Origin: Bacteroidales bacterium
GTDB taxonomy: Bacteria > Bacteroidota > Bacteroidia > Bacteroidales > UBA932
Assembly: GCA_017430365.1 (NCBI GenBank)
Contig: JAFRNC010000002.1
Span: forward strand, 124,001-188,000
Length of the DNA: 64,000 nucleotides
Reading direction: 5' to 3'
Shown here: positions 23,878 through 32,596 of the stretch, one piece after another
Position numbering within the stretch: position 1 is the first letter of the stretch
Layout: each line of letters starts with the position of its first letter
Notes under the pieces: generated by a model
What the model was told of the DNA's origin: nothing
Database searches by the model: none
Seen by the model: the letters and a program-made list of their open reading frames with translations, nothing else
Made by a program: the position numbers and the translations under genes

Positions 23878-26226
23878 TTATTCATTCTTTAACGATTCAA
23901 CTGGATTCGCACTCGCCGCTCTCCAGCTCTGGAGAGTAACGACGGCCAAGGTAATGGCGGCAACGGTCAGCAGCGCCATGAGGAATATCCACACCGGCAC
24001 AGGTGCCTGGTAGGCAAAACCCTTGCGCCAGGCGGTCATCAGCCAGTAAGCAACGGGCGCTGCAATCACGAAACTGGCACCGGCCATAATCATGTATTTC
24101 TTATTGATCATCATCAGGATACTGCCCACCGTGGCGCCATTGACGCGCCTTACGGCAATCTCCTTGCGAATGAACTGCGTCTCGAAGAACACCAGGCCGA
24201 TGATGCCGATGATGGCAATCAGCAGGGCCACGAAAGAGGCGATGGTGATCAGTTTTCCGAGTGACTGCTCGCTCTGGTACATATTCTCGATTCCCTCATC
24301 CAGATGGCTGACGGTCACCATATGGGGTTCTCTTCTGGGGTCGAACTTACAGATGGCTTCCTTGATGTAATCTGAGACTTCTTTGAAATCGGCCCCGGGC
24401 ACAGTCCGCACGTACATCTGTCCGAAAGACCGCCACCCTTTGCTTCCCCAATTATAGAGCACCAGCGGGCCCATTGCGTGCTGCAGACTCTTGAAATTGA
24501 AATCCTTCACCACGCCGATGATCTCACAGTCATCCACGTGCCCCGTCATCAGGCTTCCAACGTGGAACTGTGGAAACATCTGCATGAAGGTCTCATTGGG
24601 CATGATGCTGCCGGCCTCATTCTGGTTGTCAGACTCCCGGAAATCGCGGCCATCGACAATCTGAAGCCCGAAGAACTCCGCAAAGTTGACATCGACGGGC
24701 AACACTTCCATAAAAACCTGATTGCCGTCGTCCCCGGTCCGGCTCCAACCCATCTTCTGGTCGGAAACAATCGGACTGTCAGCGAAAGTCACGGCTTCAA
24801 TCGAAGGATTCTGCAGCAGATGGCTTCTCAAGGCATCTCTCTGGTTCCCGGCCGGATATCCACACCAAGTCTGAAGGACGCGCGCCTCGTCAAAGCCCAT
24901 ATCCTTTCCAATCATAAACTTTGTTTGAACGCCCACGAACAGGGCCATCAGGATGAAAAGGAATGACAATACGAACTGAAGCCCCACCAGCATGTTGCGA
25001 AGGGCCTTTCCTTTCACACTGGTCCCATACGAGCCCTTCAGGACCAGTGCGGCAGGCTGGGAAGTGGAATACAGTGCCGGAGCAAGGCCGGCGATGACGG
25101 CCGAGACCAGCGCCACGCCCAGCATCAGGGCAAGGATTCCGACATTATCCTTCAGCGCCAGGCTGTCGGACACATACGATGCCCAGGAAGACCCTGCCAC
25201 TACGTGCATGATGAGGCAGGCAATCGCAAACGCGATGAGTGCGATTAGTCCGGCGTGCAGCAGCTGCCGTCCAATCAGGGAGCCGCGTCCTTCGCCCAGC
25301 ACTTTGCGAGTGTTGATGTTCTTGATGCGGAAAGGAATCTCCGCGAAAGCAAAGTTGATGAAATTGATGATGGCGATGAGGATCAGAAGGATGGCAATGG
25401 CGGTCAGCGTAATGGTAATCGCCTTGTTGGCGCTGGCAATATTGGCCCGGACATCGCGCTCGAAATGAGCATCATGCAGCTTAACGATGCGGAATCCATT
25501 CCGGAATTCATCCGCCTCATCGGCATCGTGATCGTCACCGTATTGTTCCAGAACGGCATTCACCATCAGCGCCTCCGTTTCCTTGGCCCGGGACGGATCT
25601 TTCAGCTTTAAATAAGCTGCGAAAGACCACTCACTTGGCGTGTCAAGGTATCGGTCACCAAGATTGACAAGTACGCCATAATGCATACTGTAATTCTTGG
25701 GCATATCCTTGAAGACGCCAATGACGCGAACCTCCACTCCGTTACCGGCCTTGAAAGTTTTGCCGACGGCACTTTCGTCTCCAAAGAATATTTTCGCATA
25801 TTTCTCGCTCACTACGGCTGTCTCGCCGGCGGTGAATTCCCGTGCCGAGCCCTCGACCCACTCAAATGGGAACACGGAGAACATGGAACTGTCAACCGGG
25901 GCAGAGGGAACGGACAGCACCGTCTCTTCACCATCTTTCTTTAATGTAACCTCCTGGGCCATCCGTCCAAAGGTTCCCACCGCCTCGATATTGGGGCTGG
26001 CCGCCTTAGCGACCTCAATGATCGGCCGGGAGAAATAGGTGCCGTACAGCCCTTTGTCCATCCAATTATTCTCCATCCGAAACACCTGCCCGTGCCCTTT
26101 GAAATTGGCGTCATAGGTCGTATCCCAACGCACCTGCACCATCAGGATCATCGCCGCCGCAAAAGCGACGCTCATCCCCAGGATATTAATCAGCGTCGAA
26201 ACGCCTGTTTTTCTGAATACTTTCAT
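23878..26226 (-). CDS. MacB/FtsX-type ABC transporter permease (permease 2)
   Basis: This 782-residue permease starts MKVFRKTGVSTLINILGMSVAFAAAMILM and ends RAASANPVESLKNE. TM1 is at about 12-30; a periplasmic domain follows, then the helix block with PFRIKNINTRKVLGEG, a second periplasmic domain and C-terminal helices with FIRKEIAVRRVNGATVGSIL. It groups by eye with permease 3 (same VESLKNE tail) rather than with 1, 4 and 5. The start at 26226 was chosen because the frame upstream reads into permease 1. Spacing of five bases from permease 1 supports one operon. Confidence 0.9.
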   Translation of the reverse strand: MKVFRKTGVSTLINILGMSVAFAAAMILMVQVRWDTTYDANFKGHGQVFRMENNWMDKGLYGTYFSRPIIEVAKAASPNIEAVGTFGRMAQEVTLKKDGEETVLSVPSAPVDSSMFSVFPFEWVEGSAREFTAGETAVVSEKYAKIFFGDESAVGKTFKAGNGVEVRVIGVFKDMPKNYSMHYGVLVNLGDRYLDTPSEWSFAAYLKLKDPSRAKETEALMVNAVLEQYGDDHDADEADEFRNGFRIVKLHDAHFERDVRANIASANKAITITLTAIAILLILIAIINFINFAFAEIPFRIKNINTRKVLGEGRGSLIGRQLLHAGLIALIAFAIACLIMHVVAGSSWASYVSDSLALKDNVGILALMLGVALVSAVIAGLAPALYSTSQPAALVLKGSYGTSVKGKALRNMLVGLQFVLSFLFILMALFVGVQTKFMIGKDMGFDEARVLQTWCGYPAGNQRDALRSHLLQNPSIEAVTFADSPIVSDQKMGWSRTGDDGNQVFMEVLPVDVNFAEFFGLQIVDGRDFRESDNQNEAGSIMPNETFMQMFPQFHVGSLMTGHVDDCEIIGVVKDFNFKSLQHAMGPLVLYNWGSKGWRSFGQMYVRTVPGADFKEVSDYIKEAICKFDPRREPHMVTVSHLDEGIENMYQSEQSLGKLITIASFVALLIAIIGIIGLVFFETQFIRKEIAVRRVNGATVGSILMMINKKYMIMAGASFVIAAPVAYWLMTAWRKGFAYQAPVPVWIFLMALLTVAAITLAVVTLQSWRAASANPVESLKNE

Positions 26227-26231
26227 AGAAT

Positions 26232-28553
26232 CTATTCTTTCTTCAACGCCTCGGCCGGATTCGTCCGGGCGGTTTTGATGCTTTGGTAGAGTACGGATAC
26301 GGCAGCTATCAGCGCCACTACGGCTCCTGCGGCAAGGAAGATCCACCAGTGGAGGGAGATGTGATGGCCGTAGCCGGAGAGCCAGCGGTTCATAATGAAC
26401 CAGGCGATGGGTACGGCGATCACAAAGGCGATTCCCACCATCTTCATAAACGACAGCACCAGTTCCTTCAGCACGCCGGAATAATCGGCCCCGAAGACCT
26501 TTTTCACCGACACGCTGCGGATTTCCTGCTGCATGTAATAGGAACTCATGGCGAAGAGGCCTAGGGCGCTCACCAGGATGGACAGCAGCGTGAAGATAAG
26601 GACAATCTTGAGCACCCGGCTTTCATCGGCAAAGCCGTCTTCGATCATTTCCTCAATATACTGGCCATCGAAGAGCCGGTCCGGGAAGATTTCCTTGACG
26701 ACGGCTTCCACCTGCTTTTTCGCAGCCGCCTGGTCGCCGGTGGTTTTCACCAGGAGTACCCAAGGATAATCGTCATCCGGATTCTCCCCTCGATTGTAGA
26801 TAAGTGCGGCGCTCTGGTCGGCCTCCAGGGGACGGATTTTGAAATCGTAGTAGATGCCTCCAATCTGGCGCGTGCCATTTTGGGCAGACTGGAATTCCGT
26901 GGCCGTTTCCTCTATGCCAATCTGCTTGAAGGCGTACTCATTGAGCCACCAGGCGCGCTGATGATTATCCTGCTTGACCTTCAGTCCCAGGATGTCGAAG
27001 TATTTATCATCGCCCTGAATCTGTTGGAACGATACCCAGCGGCCGTCCGGCAGTTCCATCGTCCAGTTGTTCGTTCCGCCAAGCGGAATGCCGTCACCCT
27101 GGCCCACTTCTTCCACGCAGGGCTCAGCGCGAAGACGATCCAGCAGCGGCCGGATTTCCCCAGTACTGCCGAAGGCATTGTCAACCACGAGGATATCCTT
27201 AGTATTGTAGCCCAGGTCGGCCGTAACCAAGTGCCGGATCTGGAGGCCCATGGTCAGGGCGCTCACCAGCATCACCACGGCCACGACATTCTGGATCACG
27301 ATGATCATCTTGCTGTAAACCGTCTTGGTCTTGAGCCGCAGCGTGCCGCGGACGATTTCGATGGGCTGGGCCCGCTGGATCAGCAGGGCCGGAACGATGC
27401 CGGCCAGGACGCCCAGCACGGCGATGAAGCCCAGCACCAGCAGCACATTGACCGGCGAGACGGCCTTGAAAATGGATACCGGGTACGACAGGATCCGGGA
27501 TGCCAGCGGCGAGAGCGCCTCGGCCAACAGAATGGCCAGCAGCATCGAGATGCCGCACATCAGCGTGCTCTCCAGGATGACTTTCAGGAAAATGCTGCGC
27601 TTGTCCGCGCCGACCAGCCGCCGGGTTGCCATCTCCTTGGCCCGGAAGCCCGTCAGGGCTGTGGTCATGTTGATATAGTTCAGCACGGCAAACGCCAGGA
27701 GCAGGATGCACATGGCAAGCAGCAGATTCACGAAACTGCGGTTGCCGAACTGGATGGTATCAGAGCCATACCGTATCCCCTCATTCAAGAAATACATGTC
27801 CCTGAGAGGAATGATCCTGACCTTGTCGTACTGGCTTTTATACACCCAGAAATTCTCTTCACACCAGTCCAGAATGTCGTCGTGCCTGCCCTGGAGGTCG
27901 GCACCCGGATAAGCCATCACGAAGCAGATGCCGCCGCCCGCGTTGCTCATATATTCGTCGTGTGACGAATTTATTTTTGGCATTATATCGCCCCGTATCA
28001 GGACATCCGGTGCTTTCAGGATGGAGTTGCCGAAATCTTCATACACGCCGCAAACGGTAAGTTGAAAGGACCCCTCATAATTTAAGGATATGGTTTGTCC
28101 GAGCGGGTCTTTGTCCCCGAAATGGGCATTCGCAAACTCCCGACTCACCATGCAGCGGTCCTGGGAAACACGCCAGTCGGCCTTGTTTCCTTCTAGCAGA
28201 TCATAACTGAACATCTCAAAGAAGGTGCTGTCAGCCGCCATCGTGCTGCCATAAACTCGTTCTCCGTCAATGTTGAAAGCTGCCGCCGATGCGATGTTGG
28301 CCACGCAGCAACCCTTCTCAATTTCCGGGAAATTGTTCTTCAGGTGCTTGTCCAGCCAGTAACCCATCGTCACGTTATCTTCATTGGCAATCACATAGAT
28401 TCTGTCCGCATTCTTCTGGAACGAATCTGTTGACAGCTGCCGCTGGACATAAGCTGCCAGCAGGAGCACAAATGCCATTGACACCGTGAGGCCAACAAGG
28501 TTGATAGCCCCGTATAACTTGTTCTTCTTAAGGAAGTTCCAAAAACTCTTCAT
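26232..28553 (-). CDS. MacB/FtsX-type ABC transporter permease (permease 1)
   Basis: This 773-residue permease starts MKSFWNFLKKNKLYGAINLVGLTVSMAFVLLLAAY and ends ARTNPAEALKKE. It has the double FtsX plan with loops GFRAKEMATRRLVGADK and EIRSVSVKKVFGADY. The start codon at 28553 fits the conserved N-terminus; the seven upstream in-frame codons overlap a partial mobile repeat (28561-28580) and are unlikely to be original. It would have been the next gene after the membrane-fusion protein before the GIY-YIG cassette was inserted. Confidence 0.9.
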   Translation of the reverse strand: MKSFWNFLKKNKLYGAINLVGLTVSMAFVLLLAAYVQRQLSTDSFQKNADRIYVIANEDNVTMGYWLDKHLKNNFPEIEKGCCVANIASAAAFNIDGERVYGSTMAADSTFFEMFSYDLLEGNKADWRVSQDRCMVSREFANAHFGDKDPLGQTISLNYEGSFQLTVCGVYEDFGNSILKAPDVLIRGDIMPKINSSHDEYMSNAGGGICFVMAYPGADLQGRHDDILDWCEENFWVYKSQYDKVRIIPLRDMYFLNEGIRYGSDTIQFGNRSFVNLLLAMCILLLAFAVLNYINMTTALTGFRAKEMATRRLVGADKRSIFLKVILESTLMCGISMLLAILLAEALSPLASRILSYPVSIFKAVSPVNVLLVLGFIAVLGVLAGIVPALLIQRAQPIEIVRGTLRLKTKTVYSKMIIVIQNVVAVVMLVSALTMGLQIRHLVTADLGYNTKDILVVDNAFGSTGEIRPLLDRLRAEPCVEEVGQGDGIPLGGTNNWTMELPDGRWVSFQQIQGDDKYFDILGLKVKQDNHQRAWWLNEYAFKQIGIEETATEFQSAQNGTRQIGGIYYDFKIRPLEADQSAALIYNRGENPDDDYPWVLLVKTTGDQAAAKKQVEAVVKEIFPDRLFDGQYIEEMIEDGFADESRVLKIVLIFTLLSILVSALGLFAMSSYYMQQEIRSVSVKKVFGADYSGVLKELVLSFMKMVGIAFVIAVPIAWFIMNRWLSGYGHHISLHWWIFLAAGAVVALIAAVSVLYQSIKTARTNPAEALKKE

Positions 28554-28580
28554 GGTCATTGTCATTCTGAGCATTCCCTT

Positions 28581-28607
28581 GTCATTCTGAGCGAAGCGAA
28601 GAATCTA
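28581..28607 (+). repeat. Left inverted repeat of the GIY-YIG cassette
   Basis: This is 27 bp and exactly complementary to 28910-28936. It encodes the last residues of the nuclease (SLRSE, read on the minus strand) and its stop codon. Confidence 0.85.
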
Positions 28608-28896
28608 TATTCCATTCTGCCGCCAAATCTTTCCTTTCTGGATTCATTGAATCTATCAAAGCATCTTTCTTTTTTCTGACCCATCCCTTCAATTGTTTTT
28701 CTCTTGCTATAGCTTGTTCTATATCAGAGAATGATTCAAAGTATACAAGCTTTTTACAGTTGTACTTTTGGGTAAAACCTGGTATCAAACCGGATTTATG
28801 TTCAGATACTCTTCGTTCCAAGTCGTTAGTCACACCGACATAAATTGTTGTGTTATTCAGACTTGACATAATGTAAGTATAGTAAGTATTGTACAT
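28582..28896 (-). CDS. Small GIY-YIG family endonuclease
   Basis: This 104-residue protein is a stand-alone GIY-YIG domain: YYTYIMSSLNNTTIYVGVTN carries the two motif halves (TYI and YVG), followed by the catalytic Arg in DLERRVSEH, the GLIPGFTQKY segment and the Glu-containing AIAREKQLKGW. These small nucleases of the YhbQ-like type are widespread and often sit inside short repeat-bounded cassettes. Its own repeats suggest that the nuclease acts in, or is mobilized with, the spread of these repeats. It shares strand with the export operon but has no role there. Confidence 0.9.
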   Translation of the reverse strand: MYNTYYTYIMSSLNNTTIYVGVTNDLERRVSEHKSGLIPGFTQKYNCKKLVYFESFSDIEQAIAREKQLKGWVRKKKDALIDSMNPERKDLAAEWNIDSSLRSE

Positions 28897-28909
28897 GATA
28901 TCAATTATT

Positions 28910-28936
28910 TAGATTCTTCGCTTCGCTCAGAATGAC
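28910..28936 (-). repeat. Right inverted repeat of the GIY-YIG cassette
   Basis: Reverse complement of 28581-28607 without mismatch. It lies just outside the nuclease start, four bases from the stop codon of the membrane-fusion protein gene. Confidence 0.85.
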
Positions 28937-28939
28937 AGT

Positions 28940-30196
28940 TTAGAATACCAACACGTCACTGTCACCGTAATTGTCATACCCCGAGGTGATGACCTTCTCC
29001 CCCGGCTCCAGGCCCTCGAGCACTTCGTAGTACTGCGGGTTCTGACGACCGATGCGGATTTCGCGCTTGACGGCTTTGTTGCCTTCTTTGTTGACCACAT
29101 AGATCCATTTGCCGCCGGTCTTCTGGTAGAAGGAGCCGCGGGGAATGATCACTGCCTCTTCGGGCTGGCCCAGCTGGAGGTTCAGGTAGTAGGTCTGGCC
29201 GGCGCGTATGTTGTCGGGCTGCTCGCCGTCGAACTTGAAATCGGCCTTGAACTTGCCTTCGCGGACTTCAGGATAGACTTTGCGGATGACCGTGGAATAG
29301 GTCTCGCCCTGACGCTCGAAGGTGGCCTCCAACCCCGACACGACGCGGTCGATATAGTGTTCGTCAATCTGGGCCTCAACTTTATATGTGCCCACCGAGT
29401 TGATCTGGCCTATCTTGGCTCCGCTGGCGATCGTCTGTCCCAGGACAACGTCGAGCAGGCCCAGTTCTCCGTCGATGGGAGCCTTTACGATGAGGTTGCT
29501 CTTGCGCTTGCGGATCATCTGCATGTTGAGCTGCATGTTCTCCAGGGACTCCTCCATGCGGTCGATCTGAGTGCCGCGGTAAAGGCTGTCCTGCGTGGAG
29601 CGCTCGCGGATGAGTTCGTATTTCTGCTGCGCGAGCCGATAGTCTTCTTCGGCTTTCAGGTAGTCTTCCTTCGCGATGAGTTTATCCTCATAGAGCGCCT
29701 TCTGTTGCTCATAGGCACGCTTCAGACGATCCACCTGGGTGCCGTACTCCAGCTCATTCTGCCGTACGTCCAGCTTCTGCTGCTCCATCTGGATCTGCGT
29801 ATTGCGGAGGATATTCTCTTTCTCGGCGAGCTCAGCCTCCGAGTTGAGGATCTGGAGGTCGAGGTTATCGTTGGACAGGACAAGTATGGGGTCACCAGCC
29901 TTCACGACCGAGCCTTCTTCGATGAGGATCGACTGGACCATTCCGCCTTCCTGCGGCGAGAGTTGTATGGTCGTCATCGGCTGCACGCGGCCGCTGATGC
30001 GGATATAGTCGTTGAATTCCCCTTTCACGGCGCTGGACACGGTAACCGTATCCTTGTCCACACGCAGGGTCTTGTTGTTCGGGCGGGCGATCAGATAGAC
30101 GATAAACACGGCCAGCAGGGCTCCCAGCCACCAGGGCAGGGCCTTCTTCGTAAACGCCACGCGCCATCCCGTTTTCTTTTCGATAATCTTATCCAT
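28940..30196 (-). CDS. Membrane-fusion protein (HlyD/MacA family)
   Basis: This 418-residue periplasmic adaptor has one N-terminal membrane anchor (about 19-38, WWLGALLAVFIVYLIARP), a biotinyl-lipoyl-like half motif (SPQEGGMVQSILIEEGSVVKAG), a long alpha-hairpin coiled coil (about 115-225, rich in Gln/Glu/Lys), the second lipoyl half (IVKAPIDGELGLLDVVLGQ), a beta-barrel domain and a membrane-proximal domain ending GLEPGEKVITSGYDNYGDSDVLVF. It links the inner-membrane permeases to the TolC-like protein encoded three bases upstream. It marks the system as a tripartite exporter. Confidence 0.94.
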   Translation of the reverse strand: MDKIIEKKTGWRVAFTKKALPWWLGALLAVFIVYLIARPNNKTLRVDKDTVTVSSAVKGEFNDYIRISGRVQPMTTIQLSPQEGGMVQSILIEEGSVVKAGDPILVLSNDNLDLQILNSEAELAEKENILRNTQIQMEQQKLDVRQNELEYGTQVDRLKRAYEQQKALYEDKLIAKEDYLKAEEDYRLAQQKYELIRERSTQDSLYRGTQIDRMEESLENMQLNMQMIRKRKSNLIVKAPIDGELGLLDVVLGQTIASGAKIGQINSVGTYKVEAQIDEHYIDRVVSGLEATFERQGETYSTVIRKVYPEVREGKFKADFKFDGEQPDNIRAGQTYYLNLQLGQPEEAVIIPRGSFYQKTGGKWIYVVNKEGNKAVKREIRIGRQNPQYYEVLEGLEPGEKVITSGYDNYGDSDVLVF

Positions 30197-30199
30197 AGT

Positions 30200-31549
30200 T
30201 TACTGATTTATATATTCGACTCCGTTATAATAGCGCACCACCGCCTGCTTGATGAAATACTTCAGCAGCGAATTCATCTCGTCTGCCTGTGCCTTGAGGA
30301 AATTGTTGGTGGCGGTCTGGTATTCGATGGAAGAGATCAGACCCTGCTCCATCTTCTTGGCATTGAGCTGGTAAGCTTCCTCCTGGACCCTGGCCTTTTT
30401 CAACGCCTGGGTATAAGCGGTAGCTGCACCGTCACAGTCCTGGACAGCCCGGCGCACCTCGCTTTCCACATCGCGGCGCTTCTGGTCGTACTCCGCAGCC
30501 ATCTTCCTGGCGGCATTGCGCTTGCGCGCCACATTGCCGTTTTTCTGAAGGCGGTCGTAGATCGGGATTGACATCGAGAACTGGATATACTCGCCCTGGT
30601 GGTTGCGCAGCTGGTCCATGTAAGGGTCTATATTGAGGTCCTGCCCGGGATAGTTGAAGTAACTCGTGCTCCAGCCGGTATTCAGACTCAGACGCGGCAG
30701 CAGCTGCCAGCGGGCCGTCGACAGTTCCCGGCGGGCGTTGTCAGCCTTCCAGCCGGCGATTTTCACGGCAGGGTTGTTGGCCAGGGCGAAATCGACGACC
30801 TCATCGGCGGAGAGATCCCCGGCCAGGCCGGGGATGACGTTTTCAGTATCGATGACCAGTTCCTGCTCCACCGGCCAGAACATCAGATCTGCCAGATTCA
30901 TCAGCTGGTCGTTGTACATATTCTTCGCATTGATGGCATCGTACTTCCTGTCGGCCAGGTCGGCTTCGGCCTGGACAACGTCGGCACGGCTCTTCTGCCC
31001 GATCTCTTCCTGTTTCTCCACCTTCTTCAGCATGGATTCTGCGGCAAGCGCCTGCGCCTCATAGATGTCACAGAGCCGTTTGTAATAGACCACATTGCAG
31101 TAGGCCTCCATCACTGCCAGACAGATATCGGCTTCCACCTGTTTCTCCTGCGTCTGCCCGATAGCCAGCGAAGTCTTCGAAATCTTCAGGTTGTTGACCG
31201 CGCTGAATCCGTTGAACAGATCGATCCCCGCCCCTACTGAATAGCCGTTGTGGAACGAAGTCTCCGTCACATACGTATTGGTCTCCGGGTCGATGCTGCG
31301 ACCGAAATTGTAATATGCATACGCGTTTCCGCTGACCGAAGGAGTGAACACATTGAGCAGGGCGTTGCGCCTCGCAATCTGTGCATCGCCGATTTCGGCC
31401 TGCTGGATCCGTACTTTCGTGGAATTGGAGACGGCGTACTCCATGCAGTCGCGGAGCGTCATCACCCGGGCCATCCGGGCCTGCGCAGGCATTACCGGCG
31501 CAAGCCCCAACCCAATAACCATAACTATTTGAAAAAGTGTTTTCATCAT
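30200..31549 (-). CDS. TolC-family outer-membrane efflux protein
   Basis: This 449-residue protein has a signal peptide (MMKTLFQIVMVIGLGLAPVMPAQA) and two OEP repeats: RVMTLRDCMEYAVSNSTKVRIQQAEIGDAQ at the start of the first and DFALANNPAVKIAGWKADNARRELSTA at the start of the second. Alternating helices and beta strands (FTPSVSGNAYAYYNFGRSIDP) follow the TolC pattern. It should form the trimeric outer-membrane channel of the exporter. It is the first gene after the proposed sigma-54-dependent promoter and so leads the operon. Confidence 0.94.
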   Translation of the reverse strand: MMKTLFQIVMVIGLGLAPVMPAQARMARVMTLRDCMEYAVSNSTKVRIQQAEIGDAQIARRNALLNVFTPSVSGNAYAYYNFGRSIDPETNTYVTETSFHNGYSVGAGIDLFNGFSAVNNLKISKTSLAIGQTQEKQVEADICLAVMEAYCNVVYYKRLCDIYEAQALAAESMLKKVEKQEEIGQKSRADVVQAEADLADRKYDAINAKNMYNDQLMNLADLMFWPVEQELVIDTENVIPGLAGDLSADEVVDFALANNPAVKIAGWKADNARRELSTARWQLLPRLSLNTGWSTSYFNYPGQDLNIDPYMDQLRNHQGEYIQFSMSIPIYDRLQKNGNVARKRNAARKMAAEYDQKRRDVESEVRRAVQDCDGAATAYTQALKKARVQEEAYQLNAKKMEQGLISSIEYQTATNNFLKAQADEMNSLLKYFIKQAVVRYYNGVEYINQ

Positions 31550-31578
31550 TACATGTTTCCGAATGACGCCAGATGAGG

Positions 31579-31596
31579 AACATCTGCCGTGCCAAA
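31579..31596 (-). promoter_or_regulatory. Candidate sigma-54 promoter of the export operon
   Basis: On the minus strand TTGGCACG is a full match to the -24 element, and ATGTT sits at the -12 position, with GT ten bases after GG where GC is standard. It lies about 30 bases upstream of the tolC-like start codon and downstream of the palindrome at 31640-31689. The weak -12 element lowers certainty; the neighbouring NtrC-type regulator raises it. Confidence 0.6.
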
Positions 31597-31639
31597 AACA
31601 TCAACATGCTGATTATGAGACAAAAACGCCAGAAACCAT

Positions 31640-31689
31640 GTAAAGCGAAAGTGTAAAGGTCTTTACAACTCTTTACACTTTCGCTTTAC
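31640..31689. promoter_or_regulatory. Upstream activator site: 19-bp perfect inverted repeat
   Basis: GTAAAGCGAAAGTGTAAAG at 31640-31658 and its exact complement at 31671-31689 are separated by 12 bases. Inside is a second palindrome, TGTAAAGGTCTTTACA (31652-31667). Six GTAAAG/CTTTAC half-sites are present. The distance of roughly 50-100 bases upstream of the -24 box is that of an enhancer for an NtrC-type activator, and the same half-site recurs upstream of the regulator gene. Confidence 0.75.
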
Positions 31690-31714
31690 AACTTTGCAGT
31701 TCCTGCTGCCGGGA

Positions 31715-32596
31715 TTATCTGAACCGTAGTTCGAAAACGGTCTGCCGGTCGTCGCTCCGTACAAGCTCGATGGTGCCGTTGTGGTTCCGCATGATCTGGC
31801 GTGAGATACTGAGGCCTATGCCGGAACCTTCCTTTTTCGTGGTATAGAAAGGAATGAATATCTGTTCCTGTGCAGAAACGGGAATCGGCTCGCCGTCGTT
31901 GGCGATGAGGATAATCACTTCATCGTCCCTGCCCATCTTCGCACTGATGTCGACATGCTTTGCGCCTGCCTGAAGGGCGTTCTTGATAAGGTTGATGATG
32001 ATTTGCGAAATCTGCCCTTCGTCGGCATAAATCATCAGGTCAGGCTCCTCGGGACGGTAAACGCAGACGGCCCCGCACGAAGCGGCCAGTTCGCTGTTAA
32101 GGGCGATGACTCCGTCCATCAGTTCCTGAAGCACAAGCGCCTTGCGGACAGGCTTGGCGACTCCGGAAAGTTGCCGGTAAGTCTGCACGAAACCTATGAG
32201 ATTCTTGGATGAATCGGATATTGTTTCCAGCCCTGCCTTAATGTCCAGTTCGCTGTGTCCGTTCTCGTCCACGGATTTTGCCATGGCGTCGGACAGTGAC
32301 GCGATCGGCGACACCGTGTTCATGATTTCATGCGTGAGCACCCGGATGAGTTTGGTCCAGGAATCCTGCTCGTGCGCCTGACGCTGCTTCTCGAAAATGG
32401 TACGGATACGGTTGAGAGTACGGTTGAACCTGTTGCTGTCCTTGAAACGGAAATTCAGTTCCCCGTCTTCCAGGGCGTCCATCATATAGTCGACCTTCTT
32501 TATATCCTTCCTGCGCATGCGTATGGTGGCGATCACCGCGACGACGGCCGCGACAACTGCGCTCACACCTGCGACTTGCCAGAGGGTAAAGGTCAT
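31715..32596 (-). CDS. Histidine kinase of an NtrC-type two-component system
   Basis: This 293-residue kinase has one N-terminal membrane helix (about 5-26), a short HAMP-like linker, a dimerization domain with the phospho-acceptor LTHEIMNTVSPI, and an ATPase domain with N-box IINLIKNALQAGA, DxG-type ANDGEPI and G-box GSGIGLS. There is no periplasmic sensor domain, so it may sense membrane state or the transporter. Start 32596 (MTFTLWQV) overlaps the regulator's stop by four bases (ATGA); the frame upstream is only the shadow of the regulator gene. Confidence 0.92.
   Translation of the reverse strand: MTFTLWQVAGVSAVVAAVVAVIATIRMRRKDIKKVDYMMDALEDGELNFRFKDSNRFNRTLNRIRTIFEKQRQAHEQDSWTKLIRVLTHEIMNTVSPIASLSDAMAKSVDENGHSELDIKAGLETISDSSKNLIGFVQTYRQLSGVAKPVRKALVLQELMDGVIALNSELAASCGAVCVYRPEEPDLMIYADEGQISQIIINLIKNALQAGAKHVDISAKMGRDDEVIILIANDGEPIPVSAQEQIFIPFYTTKKEGSGIGLSISRQIMRNHNGTIELVRSDDRQTVFELRFR

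Larger units (their letters stand above)
28581..28936. mobile_element. GIY-YIG nuclease cassette with 27-bp inverted repeats
   Basis: A perfect 27-bp inverted repeat bounds a single nuclease gene: 28581-28607 on the plus strand and its reverse complement at 28910-28936, both containing GAGCGAAGCGAAGAATCT. The stop codon of the nuclease lies in the left repeat. The cassette sits between the membrane-fusion and permease 1 genes of an otherwise tight operon. A partial extra copy of the repeat start (GTCATTCTGAGC) lies at 28561-28572, next to the cassette. Confidence 0.75.

Noticed and set aside
15954..31549. Bacteriocin or lantibiotic biosynthesis cluster
   Set aside because: Exporter genes are present, but no precursor peptide, modification enzyme or peptidase domain was found.
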